Shown here: piece by piece, positions 15,614 through 24,300 of the stretch
Position numbering within the stretch: position 1 is the first letter of the stretch
Layout of the letters: every line of letters starts with the position of its first letter
Assembly: GCF_938030685.1 (NCBI RefSeq)
Contig: NZ_CALHHX010000087.1
Coordinates: 1-33,645, forward strand
Source: an uncultured Campylobacter sp.
GTDB lineage: Bacteria; Campylobacterota; Campylobacteria; Campylobacterales; Campylobacteraceae
DNA: 33,645 nt
Direction: 5' to 3'
Translations under genes and position numbers: made by a program
The notes under the pieces: generated by a model
Database searches by the model: none
What the model was told of the DNA's origin: nothing
Seen by the model: the letters and a program-made list of their open reading frames with translations, nothing else

Positions 15614-15888
15614 AACAAATCCTTTAGAGCGATTCGCAGAACGCGGAATTTTGCGATATTTTAGCAAGAAATTTTTAGTTTGGGCTTTTAAGCAAAGAAG
15701 TTTTTGAAAAGCTTGAGAGGCTAAATTTTATCAAGTCAAATTTAGCAAGTTGGATGAGCGTAAAATTTTAATCTGTGGCGCTTTGAGCGCGGAATTCTAC
15801 CTCGCTCCGCATTAATCGCGACATATTTCGACGCAAAATTTTACGAGTGGATTCCGTAAATTACAAAGCGGCAAAAACGCGATCAAAT
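15614..15888. other. Intergenic stretch between the response regulator and addB
   Basis: These 275 bp contain several RAATTY copies and no gene. Going by C. jejuni gene order as I remember it, the ccoNOQP cytochrome cbb3 oxidase cluster lies at this junction; nothing resembling it remains here. Confidence 0.5.
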
Positions 15889-16572
15889 TTAAGCTGGCTC
15901 AAGCTCGATCTTGTATCCCAGGCTCGGGACGTTTTTTATGATTTCACCACCCACTTTATCGCGGATACGCTTGACGAAGGTGCGAAGCGCCGTATCACTC
16001 ACGGCTCCTTCGGTCCAAACATAACGCTTGATCTCCTCGTAAAGCACCAGCTCACCCACGCGACTGGCTAGCAGCGAGACAAAAGAAAGCTCCTTTTTAG
16101 TAAGCACGATCTGCTCGCCATCCTTCAGCAAAATACGACGAAGCCCGTCAAATACGTAGCCTGCGCCCATATTTACGACTCGTACCGAGTCCAGCTTAGA
16201 CTTCATCAATGCACTTATCTCTAGCACAAATGCGGCGATATCTACCGGCTTAAAGTAATACCGCTCGACGCCAATCTCCATAACGCCTTTTAGTTGCTCC
16301 TCCCTACTGAAGCCGCTAAGCACCACGATAGGGGCATGCGGAAAGATCTGCTTAATCTGACGTATCATCTCAAGTCCATCCTCGATCGGCATTAAAATAT
16401 CGGTAATGACGAGATTAGGGCTAAATTTTTTGAATTTTTTTACACCTTCAAGCCCGTTTTGGGCATTGTAAACGTTGTTAAAAATACCCTCAAACGCCTT
16501 ATGCAGCGAGGCTAGTAATTTAGTATCATCCTCGACTAGCAAGACGTCCAGCTCTTTTAAAGCGCAGCTCAT
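15889..16572 (-). CDS. OmpR/PhoB-family response regulator
   Basis: The 227-residue protein has a receiver domain at about residues 8-120, with the acidic pocket LLVEDD, phosphoacceptor Asp58 in VITDILMP, the conserved Ser in VVLSGFS and Lys in YYFKPVD. A winged-helix DNA-binding domain follows (TKKELSFVSLLASRVGELV, then SDTALRTFVKRIRDKVGGE and SLGYKIEL). It is expected to control transcription on phosphorylation by a histidine kinase. No kinase gene lies on either side, whereas C. jejuni has a regulator/sensor pair (Cj1491c/Cj1492c, from memory) at this place. I chose the ATG at 16572 behind GAGGGG; an upstream start at 16614 is not homologous. The target is unknown. Confidence 0.9.
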   Translation of the reverse strand: MSCALKELDVLLVEDDTKLLASLHKAFEGIFNNVYNAQNGLEGVKKFKKFSPNLVITDILMPIEDGLEMIRQIKQIFPHAPIVVLSGFSREEQLKGVMEIGVERYYFKPVDIAAFVLEISALMKSKLDSVRVVNMGAGYVFDGLRRILLKDGEQIVLTKKELSFVSLLASRVGELVLYEEIKRYVWTEGAVSDTALRTFVKRIRDKVGGEIIKNVPSLGYKIELEPA

Positions 16573-17482
16573 AGCAGACCCCTCAAGGCGAAATTTCAAA
16601 CGAAATTCTTTCAAATTTTCTCTTTTATTGAGCTTAAAATAATGTTAAGTTAAAAATTTAATTTCATAAAGTAACACAACTCTTATTTTAGGTGCAAATA
16701 TGGGCGGAATTAAAAAAGAAGCATGGATAAAAATCACAGCCTAGGAATGGGGCAAAATTAAAATAACGCAAGCTAAATCTTATCGGTGCGAAAAAGATTT
16801 AAGAGCGGCTGAAAGTAAAATTTTAAAGCTGGCGCAGGTAAAATTTCACTACGCGGCGGAGTGGAATTTTATTTTAGGCAAATGGCTTTTAGAGGGAAAT
16901 GAAGCGGCGCCGATAAGGTTTGAAGGGCGGGTATAGTTTATCAAAAACTAGGGCATAACTGGCAAAATTGCGTCAATAAGACTTTAACGGGCGGGCGACG
17001 TTAGATAAAATTTTACAGGCGGCAAGGCGTTTATTTGCATAACTTGACGGCAACAAGACGACTTCTAAATTTAAACGGCTTAAGACTGCGCGAAATGTAC
17101 CGCAGGATCTATTTTGAAAGAGCTAAGCGCACCAAGCCCAATTTTTAAATTTAAAACGCATGAAATTTAGCTGCGAGCTTAGAAGTTATACGGACACGAA
17201 ATCACACGAATGAAAAGCATGTGGCGCGCAACCGGTTTTAAATTTAAAATCGCGACTAGCGCAAATCTGTTTCATCCAAAAAGCTGCTTAATCCAAAATC
17301 ACCGCGGCAATCCTTAGTTCGCAAAAGCGTGCTTTACTCACTACTCCGACTTGCGATTATCCAGGCTGCGACAGGCTTTAAATTTACGACGCAAAGACCG
17401 CATTAAAATTTAAAGCTTGCCATAAATTTAAAATTTTACCGCGCGACCGCGGTAAAATTTCATGCAGACAAAATTTCAAAAA
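16573..17482. repeat. RAATTY repeat island between carA and the response regulator
   Basis: About 20 RAATTY copies lie in 0.91 kb with no open frame of note on either strand. Many copies read TTTAAATTTA or GTAAAATTTC. It includes the carA-proximal hairpin at 17431-17460 and, at its other end, the promoter region of the response regulator. I see no gene remnant by eye. Confidence 0.7.
17431..17460 (-). terminator. 13-bp hairpin after carA built from two RAATTY copies
   Basis: Perfect arms AAATTTTACCGCG and CGCGGTAAAATTT enclose a 4-nt loop (CGAC on the plus strand). It lies 22 nt after the carA stop. On the minus strand the 3' arm runs into TAAAATTTTAAATTT, which supplies U-rich RNA. Probably the carA terminator. 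Confidence 0.6.
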
Positions 17483-18601
17483 TCATAAAATTTCAAGAAA
17501 TTCTTTGAAGATATATTTGCTTTCTGTAGGCCCCGCGCTGGCTTCGGGGTGGTGCTGCACCGAAAATACGGGATAGTCTCTGTATCTCACCCCCTCGATC
17601 GTGCCGTCGAAAAGATTGCGGTGCGTGATCTCGCAGATCTGCGCGATCGTCTCGGGGACGTTGTAGTTGTGGTTTTGCGCGGTGATCTCGATCGATTTGG
17701 TGCGCAGGTTTTGCACGGGGTGGTTTGCGCCGTGCTGACCGAATTTCAGCTTATAGGTTTCATATCCCATCGCGTTGCTTAACAGCTGATGGCCCAGACA
17801 AATTCCAAAAATCGGCACGCGCGCCTGGATCATCTTTTTAATCTGCGCGATCTCCTCTTTGAGCATGCGCGGCTCGCCCGGGCCGTTTGATAAAAACACG
17901 CCGTCGATCTGCCCCTCTTTAAGCTTAGCAATCAGGCTCTCTGCCGTAACGTCGTGCGGAAAAACCTCTACTCCGAGCCCCAGATCGCAAAGCTCGTTGA
18001 GAATGTTTCGCTTGACGCCGTAATCGATCACGGCTATCTTTTTGCCGCAGCTTGCGGGCTGGGCGTAGCTTCCGCGCTCGGCGTTCCAGCGACCCGATGT
18101 GTGCTTGTACGGCGCCTTCGTGCTTACGATGCTTACGTAGTTGATCTCCTCTATGCGCGCAGACTCGCTAAGCGCCTTTTTAAGAGCCGCCTTATCGCTG
18201 ATCTCGGTCGAAACGAAGGCGCGCAGGCTGCCCTGATCGCGCAGCATTTTGGTTAAAAATCTAGTGTCGATGTCGTAAACGCCGAATTTTCCGTTTTGCA
18301 GAAAATAATCCTCCAAGCTCATCTGCGAGCGGAAATTTGAAGGCTCGTTGTTAAAATTTCTTACGAAAATTCCGCTTGCGTGGATTTTGGAGCTTTCTTT
18401 GTCGTTTTCGTTGATGCCTACGATGCCGATTTCTGGCATCGTAAAAATGATAAACTGCCCCGCGTAGCTCGGATCTGAGATGATCTCTTCGTAGCCGGTG
18501 GCGGAGGTGTTAAACACGAGCTCGCCGAATGCGCTGCCGCCTTTGCCGAACGCCTTGGCTTGCAGATAGATGCCGTTTTCTATGTAGATATACGCGTTCA
18601 T
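17483..18601 (-). CDS. carA: Carbamoyl-phosphate synthase small subunit (glutaminase)
   Basis: This 372-residue subunit releases ammonia from glutamine for the large subunit CarB, feeding pyrimidine and arginine synthesis. The N-terminal CarA domain shows FNTSATGYEEIISDPSYAGQ. The class I amidotransferase domain has the nucleophile Cys in GICLGHQ (about residue 266) and the catalytic His/Glu in VQHHPEASAGPTES near the end. Its ATG shares one base with the DUF507 stop (TAATG), so the two are translationally coupled. carB is not in the window. Confidence 0.97.
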   Translation of the reverse strand: MNAYIYIENGIYLQAKAFGKGGSAFGELVFNTSATGYEEIISDPSYAGQFIIFTMPEIGIVGINENDKESSKIHASGIFVRNFNNEPSNFRSQMSLEDYFLQNGKFGVYDIDTRFLTKMLRDQGSLRAFVSTEISDKAALKKALSESARIEEINYVSIVSTKAPYKHTSGRWNAERGSYAQPASCGKKIAVIDYGVKRNILNELCDLGLGVEVFPHDVTAESLIAKLKEGQIDGVFLSNGPGEPRMLKEEIAQIKKMIQARVPIFGICLGHQLLSNAMGYETYKLKFGQHGANHPVQNLRTKSIEITAQNHNYNVPETIAQICEITHRNLFDGTIEGVRYRDYPVFSVQHHPEASAGPTESKYIFKEFLEIL

Positions 18602-19152
18602 TACAGCATGCCCCGTTTTCTTAGCTCCTCTTCGTAGAGCTTTTCAAACACAAGCTCGTATTCTTCGGTACCTGGGATCAATTTTTGCTTGTAGCCCTCG
18701 ATCTTTTCATAGACCTCGTCCTCGATCTTTTGGTAGCTTTTCAAATACTCCTCGATCGCGTTATAAATTATCGTCTTTAGCCTGTTTTCGGAGACTTTGT
18801 AATCGATCAAATTTTTCTTCCAAACGGTTTCTAAAATTTTATGCGATATGGTGCCGTAGCGATCCTCAAAATTTAGCTCGAAATTCTCGTCGTTTGCGAT
18901 GTGGCGTTTGATGAGCCAAAACATATCTTTTTTATTCACGCTCATCTCATCTAGCTCGCTTATGCGCTCATCTATCAGCTCGTTTGCGCGCTCGTCTATC
19001 GCTCTTTCTTTTTGCAGATCGCCCCTTATGATCTCGTCCGCTTCCTTGGCGACGGGCTCTATGCCTGCACTCAGCGTAACGCAGCCCGAGTTTAGCAGAT
19101 CCAGCGCTATTTTATGCGCGATATATGGCACGTGTGGTAGTCGTATTCGCAT
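18601..19152 (-). CDS. DUF507 family protein
   Basis: The 183-residue protein is highly charged and largely helical (ERAIDERANELIDERISELD), with a conserved N-terminus MRIRLPHVPYIAHKIALDLL typical of DUF507 proteins of epsilonproteobacteria and Aquificae. It has no signal peptide or membrane segment, so it is cytoplasmic. Function is unknown. Conserved linkage to carA (overlapping stop/start) suggests co-expression but not necessarily a shared pathway. Confidence 0.85.
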   Translation of the reverse strand: MRIRLPHVPYIAHKIALDLLNSGCVTLSAGIEPVAKEADEIIRGDLQKERAIDERANELIDERISELDEMSVNKKDMFWLIKRHIANDENFELNFEDRYGTISHKILETVWKKNLIDYKVSENRLKTIIYNAIEEYLKSYQKIEDEVYEKIEGYKQKLIPGTEEYELVFEKLYEEELRKRGML

Positions 19153-19207
19153 GATCGTTCCTTTAAATTCAATTCTATGAGCGGTCGCGCCGCCCGCGTT
19201 TGCAAAC

Positions 19208-19238
19208 GGCGGAATTTTAAAATTCTTAAAATTCCGCC
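19208..19238 (-). terminator. 13-bp hairpin after purA built from GAATTT/AAATTC
   Basis: Perfect arms GGCGGAATTTTAA and TTAAAATTCCGCC enclose a 5-nt loop, 5 nt after the purA stop. Each arm has one RAATTY copy. Likely a transcription barrier between purA and DUF507, though no T-run follows. Confidence 0.55.
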
Positions 19239-19243
19239 CGATT

Positions 19244-20494
19244 TTATAAAATTATCGTGTCGCTTCTTTCCGGACTGGTAGAGATGAAGCCCACCTTCGC
19301 GCCGCTTAGCTCCTCTATTTTGCGGATATAATTTTGCGCGTTTTGTGGCAGATCCTCAAATTTTGAAATTCCCTTGACGCTATCCCAGCCAGGCATCTGC
19401 TCATAAACCGGCTCGGTAGCCTCCAAATCGATCGGAAAATAATCGATCTCCTCACCCTTGTAGCGATATGCGCGGCAAATTTTAATGCTCTCAAAGCCGT
19501 CTAGGACATCAAGCTTCATCAGCGCGAGCTTGTCGATGCCGCTAAGGCGCACGGCGTATTTCGTAGCTACTCCGTCGAACCAGCCGCAGCGACGCGCCCT
19601 GCCCGTCGTGGTGCCGTACTCTTTGCCGATCTCGCGCATCGCCTCGCCTTGCGGGCCTTTATCCTCGGTAGGAAACGCGCCGTTGCCCACGCGGGTGGTA
19701 TAGGCTTTTAAAATTCCCATCACCGTGCCGATGTCTTTCGGCGCGAGCCCGAGCCCGCTGCAAGCCCCGCCCGCGATAGTCGTCGAGCTCGTGACGTAAG
19801 GATAGGTGCCGTGATCGATATCAAGCAAGCTTCCTTGCGCGCCCTCTACGAGCACGCGCTTATCGTAATCAAGCGCCTTCCACAGCATGTGCGTGGTGTC
19901 GGCGATGTATGGCTCGAGCGCGCTTTTATAGCGCTTTAGCTCCTCGTAAATTTCAATCTTGCTAGGAATTTTAACCCCCGCTTTTTCAAAAACGCTCTCA
20001 TGCGAAGCAAAATCGCGCGATAGCGCCTCGGCGAGCCTTTCTGGCTCCAAAAGCTCCACTACGCGGTGTCCCGTGCGCGCGATCTTATCGGCATACGCAG
20101 GCCCTATGCCCTTGCCGGTGGTGCCGATCGCAAGCTCGCCCTTGCTCTTTTCGCGTGCCTGATCGATCAGCGAGTGATACTGTAAATTTAAAAACGCCTT
20201 CTCGCTTATGAAAAATCTGCCCTTTAAATTTTCAAACTGCGCCATCTCGGTAATCAGCACGTCGGGGTTGATGACGACGCCGTTTCCGATGATGTTAATG
20301 ATATTTTTGTGAAGCACGCCGCTAGGAACTAGATGCAGCGCAAATTTCTCGCCGTTTATAACGATGGTGTGGCCTGCGTTGTGCCCGCCGCTGCTGCGGC
20401 ATACGAAATCGTAATTCGCGCTTATCATATCTACGATCTTACCCTTACCCTCATCGCCCCACTGGGCGCCGATGACTACGTCAACTTTGCTCAT
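19244..20494 (-). CDS. purA: Adenylosuccinate synthetase
   Basis: This 416-residue enzyme converts IMP and aspartate to adenylosuccinate with GTP, the committed step to AMP. The N-terminal P-loop GAQWGDEGKGKIVD includes the catalytic Asp, and the catalytic His is in GHNAGHTI. Further family segments are GTTGKGIGPAYADK, VEGAQGSLLDIDHGTYP, GRARRCGW and the C-terminal ISTSPERSDTI. AAAGGA precedes the ATG, which overlaps the upstream stop as ATGA, so it is coupled to the HisZ-like gene. Confidence 0.98.
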   Translation of the reverse strand: MSKVDVVIGAQWGDEGKGKIVDMISANYDFVCRSSGGHNAGHTIVINGEKFALHLVPSGVLHKNIINIIGNGVVINPDVLITEMAQFENLKGRFFISEKAFLNLQYHSLIDQAREKSKGELAIGTTGKGIGPAYADKIARTGHRVVELLEPERLAEALSRDFASHESVFEKAGVKIPSKIEIYEELKRYKSALEPYIADTTHMLWKALDYDKRVLVEGAQGSLLDIDHGTYPYVTSSTTIAGGACSGLGLAPKDIGTVMGILKAYTTRVGNGAFPTEDKGPQGEAMREIGKEYGTTTGRARRCGWFDGVATKYAVRLSGIDKLALMKLDVLDGFESIKICRAYRYKGEEIDYFPIDLEATEPVYEQMPGWDSVKGISKFEDLPQNAQNYIRKIEELSGAKVGFISTSPERSDTIIL

Positions 20495-21354
20495 TTTTCA
20501 TCCTTTTGCATAATTTTTTCTATCAAAGCATCCACTAGCAGCGCAAAGCCGCTGGATTTTAGCCCGTCTATTTCGTAATTTCCGCCGTTACAATACACCG
20601 CGCCCGCATCTAAAAATCTAAAAAATAGCGCATCGTAATAGCGCATTTTGGAGTAATACAGCAGCGAAACGCGGATATGCTCGTAATCTACGCCTAAATT
20701 TAAAATTTCATCCAAACACGGCTTTAGCTCTTCAGGCACCTGCGTGCGCAGAGCTTGCACGTCCTTTAGTGATGTGGCGCGAGCCGTAGCGTCCAGCCAA
20801 GGCAAATTTTGCTCAAGCAGCGTCTCAATCTTACCCTTTTCAAAAATTTCAAGCGGCAGGTTTAAAATTTCGCAAATTTTTTTAGGAATTTCGATATTGC
20901 TTAGCTGAAGCGCGGGCACAAGATCAAATTCTTTAAAAAATTCCTGCGCGATTTTGATCGCAAGCGGCAGATTTTTCTCCCCGATCAGCTCCGCGCCGAT
21001 CTGATAAAACTCGTCGCTTGGATATTTAAAGGTCGGCTGTATGTAAAATAGCCGCCTTAGCTTATCGTCTTTCAGCCGCTTGCGCACGATGCGCACGACG
21101 TCCACGGTGCTGTCTGCGCGAAGCGCGAGCTCGTGGTTCGTGGGGTCGGAGAGCTTAAGAAGCTTTTGCGGCGCGACGCTTAGGTGCTGATGATATGAAA
21201 AATATGGCGTTAAAATTTCGCTAAAGCCGTTTTTAACGAGGATTTCGCTCGCTTTATTTTCCAGCTCGCGCTTGAGCTGCGCGCTCTTTCCGAAATACAG
21301 CCTCGAGCCGTTTGGTATCTCGTGATCGAAATCGGCGCTAACGCTATCTATCAT
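20491..21354 (-). CDS. hisZ: HisZ-like class II aminoacyl-tRNA synthetase paralogue
   Basis: The 287-residue protein has the HisRS/HisZ catalytic fold: FSEILTPYFSYHQ (motif 1 region), ALRADSTVDVVRIV followed by RLFYIQPTFKYPSDEFYQIGAELIG (motif 2 region), and the C-terminal YYDALFFRFLDAGAVYCNGGNYEIDGL resembling the HisRS motif 3 area. It lacks the anticodon-binding domain and is shorter than typical HisZ (about 390). HisZ is the regulatory partner of short-form ATP phosphoribosyltransferase HisG. C. jejuni HisG is long-form and needs no HisZ, so the true role of this gene next to purA is uncertain. Both ends overlap neighbours by ATGA. Confidence 0.8.
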   Translation of the reverse strand: MIDSVSADFDHEIPNGSRLYFGKSAQLKRELENKASEILVKNGFSEILTPYFSYHQHLSVAPQKLLKLSDPTNHELALRADSTVDVVRIVRKRLKDDKLRRLFYIQPTFKYPSDEFYQIGAELIGEKNLPLAIKIAQEFFKEFDLVPALQLSNIEIPKKICEILNLPLEIFEKGKIETLLEQNLPWLDATARATSLKDVQALRTQVPEELKPCLDEILNLGVDYEHIRVSLLYYSKMRYYDALFFRFLDAGAVYCNGGNYEIDGLKSSGFALLVDALIEKIMQKDEK

Positions 21355-24300
21355 GCTGCCTCCAAATCGCTTATAAACTGATCCAGTCGCGCCCTAAAGC
21401 CCGAGATGAAGCTTACTAAAGCGCGATAATCAAGCGAAAGAATATCTAAAATTTGCTTACGTATTTCTGTATTTAGCGCAAATTTTTCGCTGCCTGCGCT
21501 TTGGGTTTTATTTAAAATTTCGCCGAATTTCGTTTTGAAGCTTTCAAACTCTCCGGGGCTAAGCTCGCCCGTTTGACCGCGCGCGATAAAGCTTAAGGCA
21601 AGCTCCTTGTAATCAAGCGCGTTTAAAAAGCTAATAAACTCATCTTTATCGATGGCTGCGAGCTTGGGCGTGTCTTTAAAGCGCGCGATGAAAGCGTCTA
21701 TCTCTCTGCGATCCAGAGCTTTGGCGATAAAATTTCCCTGCAGATAGTTAAATTTCAAATTGTTTAAGAGCCGCAGCGACAGCGCGTTTTCGACCCCTTG
21801 AGCGCCGAGAGCAAAACCAAACTCCCGCTTTAGCTTGCCTGTGATCTCCACCATCGTTCGGATAGCATTTTTTTTCTTGCCTATGTCAAGACAGAGCTCG
21901 CGGTCGATTTTAACGACATCGAAAGGCTGGGCATTCAGGAATGGGATATTGCTTTTATTTGCACTATTAAGAGCAAATTTAACCCCAAGATCTGCATAAC
22001 GCCCACGCGCAGGGGCGAATTCCTTAAAATTTTGCTCGCTAAAATCGGTTATCTCAAACATCAACTCGCCTTTTGCATTAGCTCTGTCTCGCAAGCTGTG
22101 AGCTACGAAATCGTAAAATTCGTCGTTTGCAAGCACGGCTAGACTTACGTTTATAGAGCAGTTTGCACCCGTTTGAGCATTAAATTCCATCATCTTTGAA
22201 AACGCAAATTTTGAGATTGGCAACTCAAATCGCGGCTCGCTTAATATCTGCGCAAAATCCTGCGGGGCAAGAATTCCTGCTTTGCCTCGGTTCCAACGCA
22301 AAAGAAGCTCGTAGCCGTAAATTTGAGCTCCGCTGATTATCGGCTGATAGAGCACAAAAAATTCTCCCTCTTCGATAGCCGCAGAAATTCCATCTTCGCT
22401 AGGCTCGTTCGCTTCGGCGCGCTCAAAGATGCAGTAACGGTTTTTGCCGCTCGTTTTAGCGCGATACATCGCCCTATCCGCGCGCGATAAAAGTCCTGGA
22501 AAATCGATCTTTTCGCTGCCGTCGTAAAACGCTGCGCCAACGCTGATGCTTGCGCTGATCTCATTGCCTTTAAGATTAAATTTCATCTTTGAAATTCCAA
22601 GCAGACGGTCTAATAGCACATGCGCGGCGTCCTTGCTTTGCAGATCGCCGATAATGGCGCCAAACTCATCGCCGCCTAAGCGCGCCAAGATATCGCCTTT
22701 ACGCAGTAGCCCTCTCATCGCTTTTGAGATCGCTTGCAAAAACATATCGCCGACCTCGTGCCCGTAGGTGTCGTTGATCGCCTTAAAGCCGTCAAAATCG
22801 ATGAAAAGCACCGCCATAAGCTTGGAATTTTCGCCCGAATTTGCCGTAAATCTCTGCGCAGCCTTCATAAAATACACTCTATTCGGAAGCCCGGTAAGCG
22901 CGTCGTGATGGGCGATCTTGGCTAGCTCGCTCTCTTTTTGCTTGATCTGCGAAATTTCGGTAAACATCAAAATGAAATTTGAGGTAAGCGAAAAATCATC
23001 CTTTATCGCAATTGCCGTAAATAACGCAGGAAAGGTGCCACCACCTCTTTTCAGTCCGTAAATTTCATCTTTGTAAGAGGTTTGTTTGCCGACGAGATTT
23101 TTTCTAATCCTCTCCATCACGTCTGCCCCGCCCTCGGTAGGAGCGAAGAAATTTGGAATTTTGCCGATAGTCTGGTTCTCATTGTAACCGGTGATTTCAT
23201 AAAAAGCGTTATTAGCGCGCAATACGCGACCGTTCTCGTCTGTAATTAAGATCGCTTCTAAGGAGCGCGAAAAGACGTTGGCGTTTAAATTTAACTCCAG
23301 CTCCGTCTGTTTGCGCGAGCTGATATCTTCGAGCGTAGTTTTTACAAGGCGCGAGCGAGAGCCGTGCTTTTCGGTGACGTAGCCTTGCATACTAATCCAA
23401 GTATAGGCATTAGCGGCGTTTCGCAGACGGAATTCGCAGCTAAAATCGCTCCTAAGCCCGGCGGTACATTCGCGGATCATTTTATTGAAATTCTCTAAAT
23501 CCGCGAAGTAAATTTCATAACTAAACTCCCCAAAGCTCATCGCAGTGTTTAGCCTTTTGCCGCGATATTTTAAAATTTTAAAATAATTGCTATCAAACGA
23601 TAACGTCTGCGCGTCAAGATCGATTAAGCAGGTACAAAAATTCCTAGTCTCGATTACGGTGCGATAAAAGTCCAAATCCTCCTGCAAGCCGCGGATCGTT
23701 TTGACATCGTCATCAATATTTTGAAAATAAAACGCAGCCCTGGCGGCGGACTTTTTGACATAGATGCTCACTTCGTAGCTATAGCGGATATTGTCATTGT
23801 GGCGAATTTTATAGCTTTGAGAAAAGCTTAGCTCTTCTGAAGGCATATCGGCTAAGCGGTTTAAAATTTCATTTTTGGCCTCATTCGCATCCTTTTCATC
23901 TAGCAAATCCCATAGCCTTATCTCGCCGCTTAAAAACTGCGCCGCTTCGTAGCCCCAAAGCTCTTTTATATTTTTACTAGCATCTACGATCTTGCCCGAA
24001 GTGTAGTCAAACACGAGCGTAACGATAGGCGCGTGATTTAAATACTCATATTTTTGCTTAGTTTCATCGTAAAATCTGCGATATTTTGACGCATCCAGTA
24101 CCACAAAAAGGGTTGAAATTTTACTTCCGTCGCGGATATAAGATTTTTTAACATAAAGGTCTTTGACGCCATTTTTGGTCTCTTGGCGGGTTACAACATA
24201 GTTTTCTTTGACATAGTTTGCGCGCTGGGTTTGATAGGCGTGATCATAAAACGAGCCTGCTTGCAGCGCGAAGATATTCCGTCCTACGACGTCATCGCCG

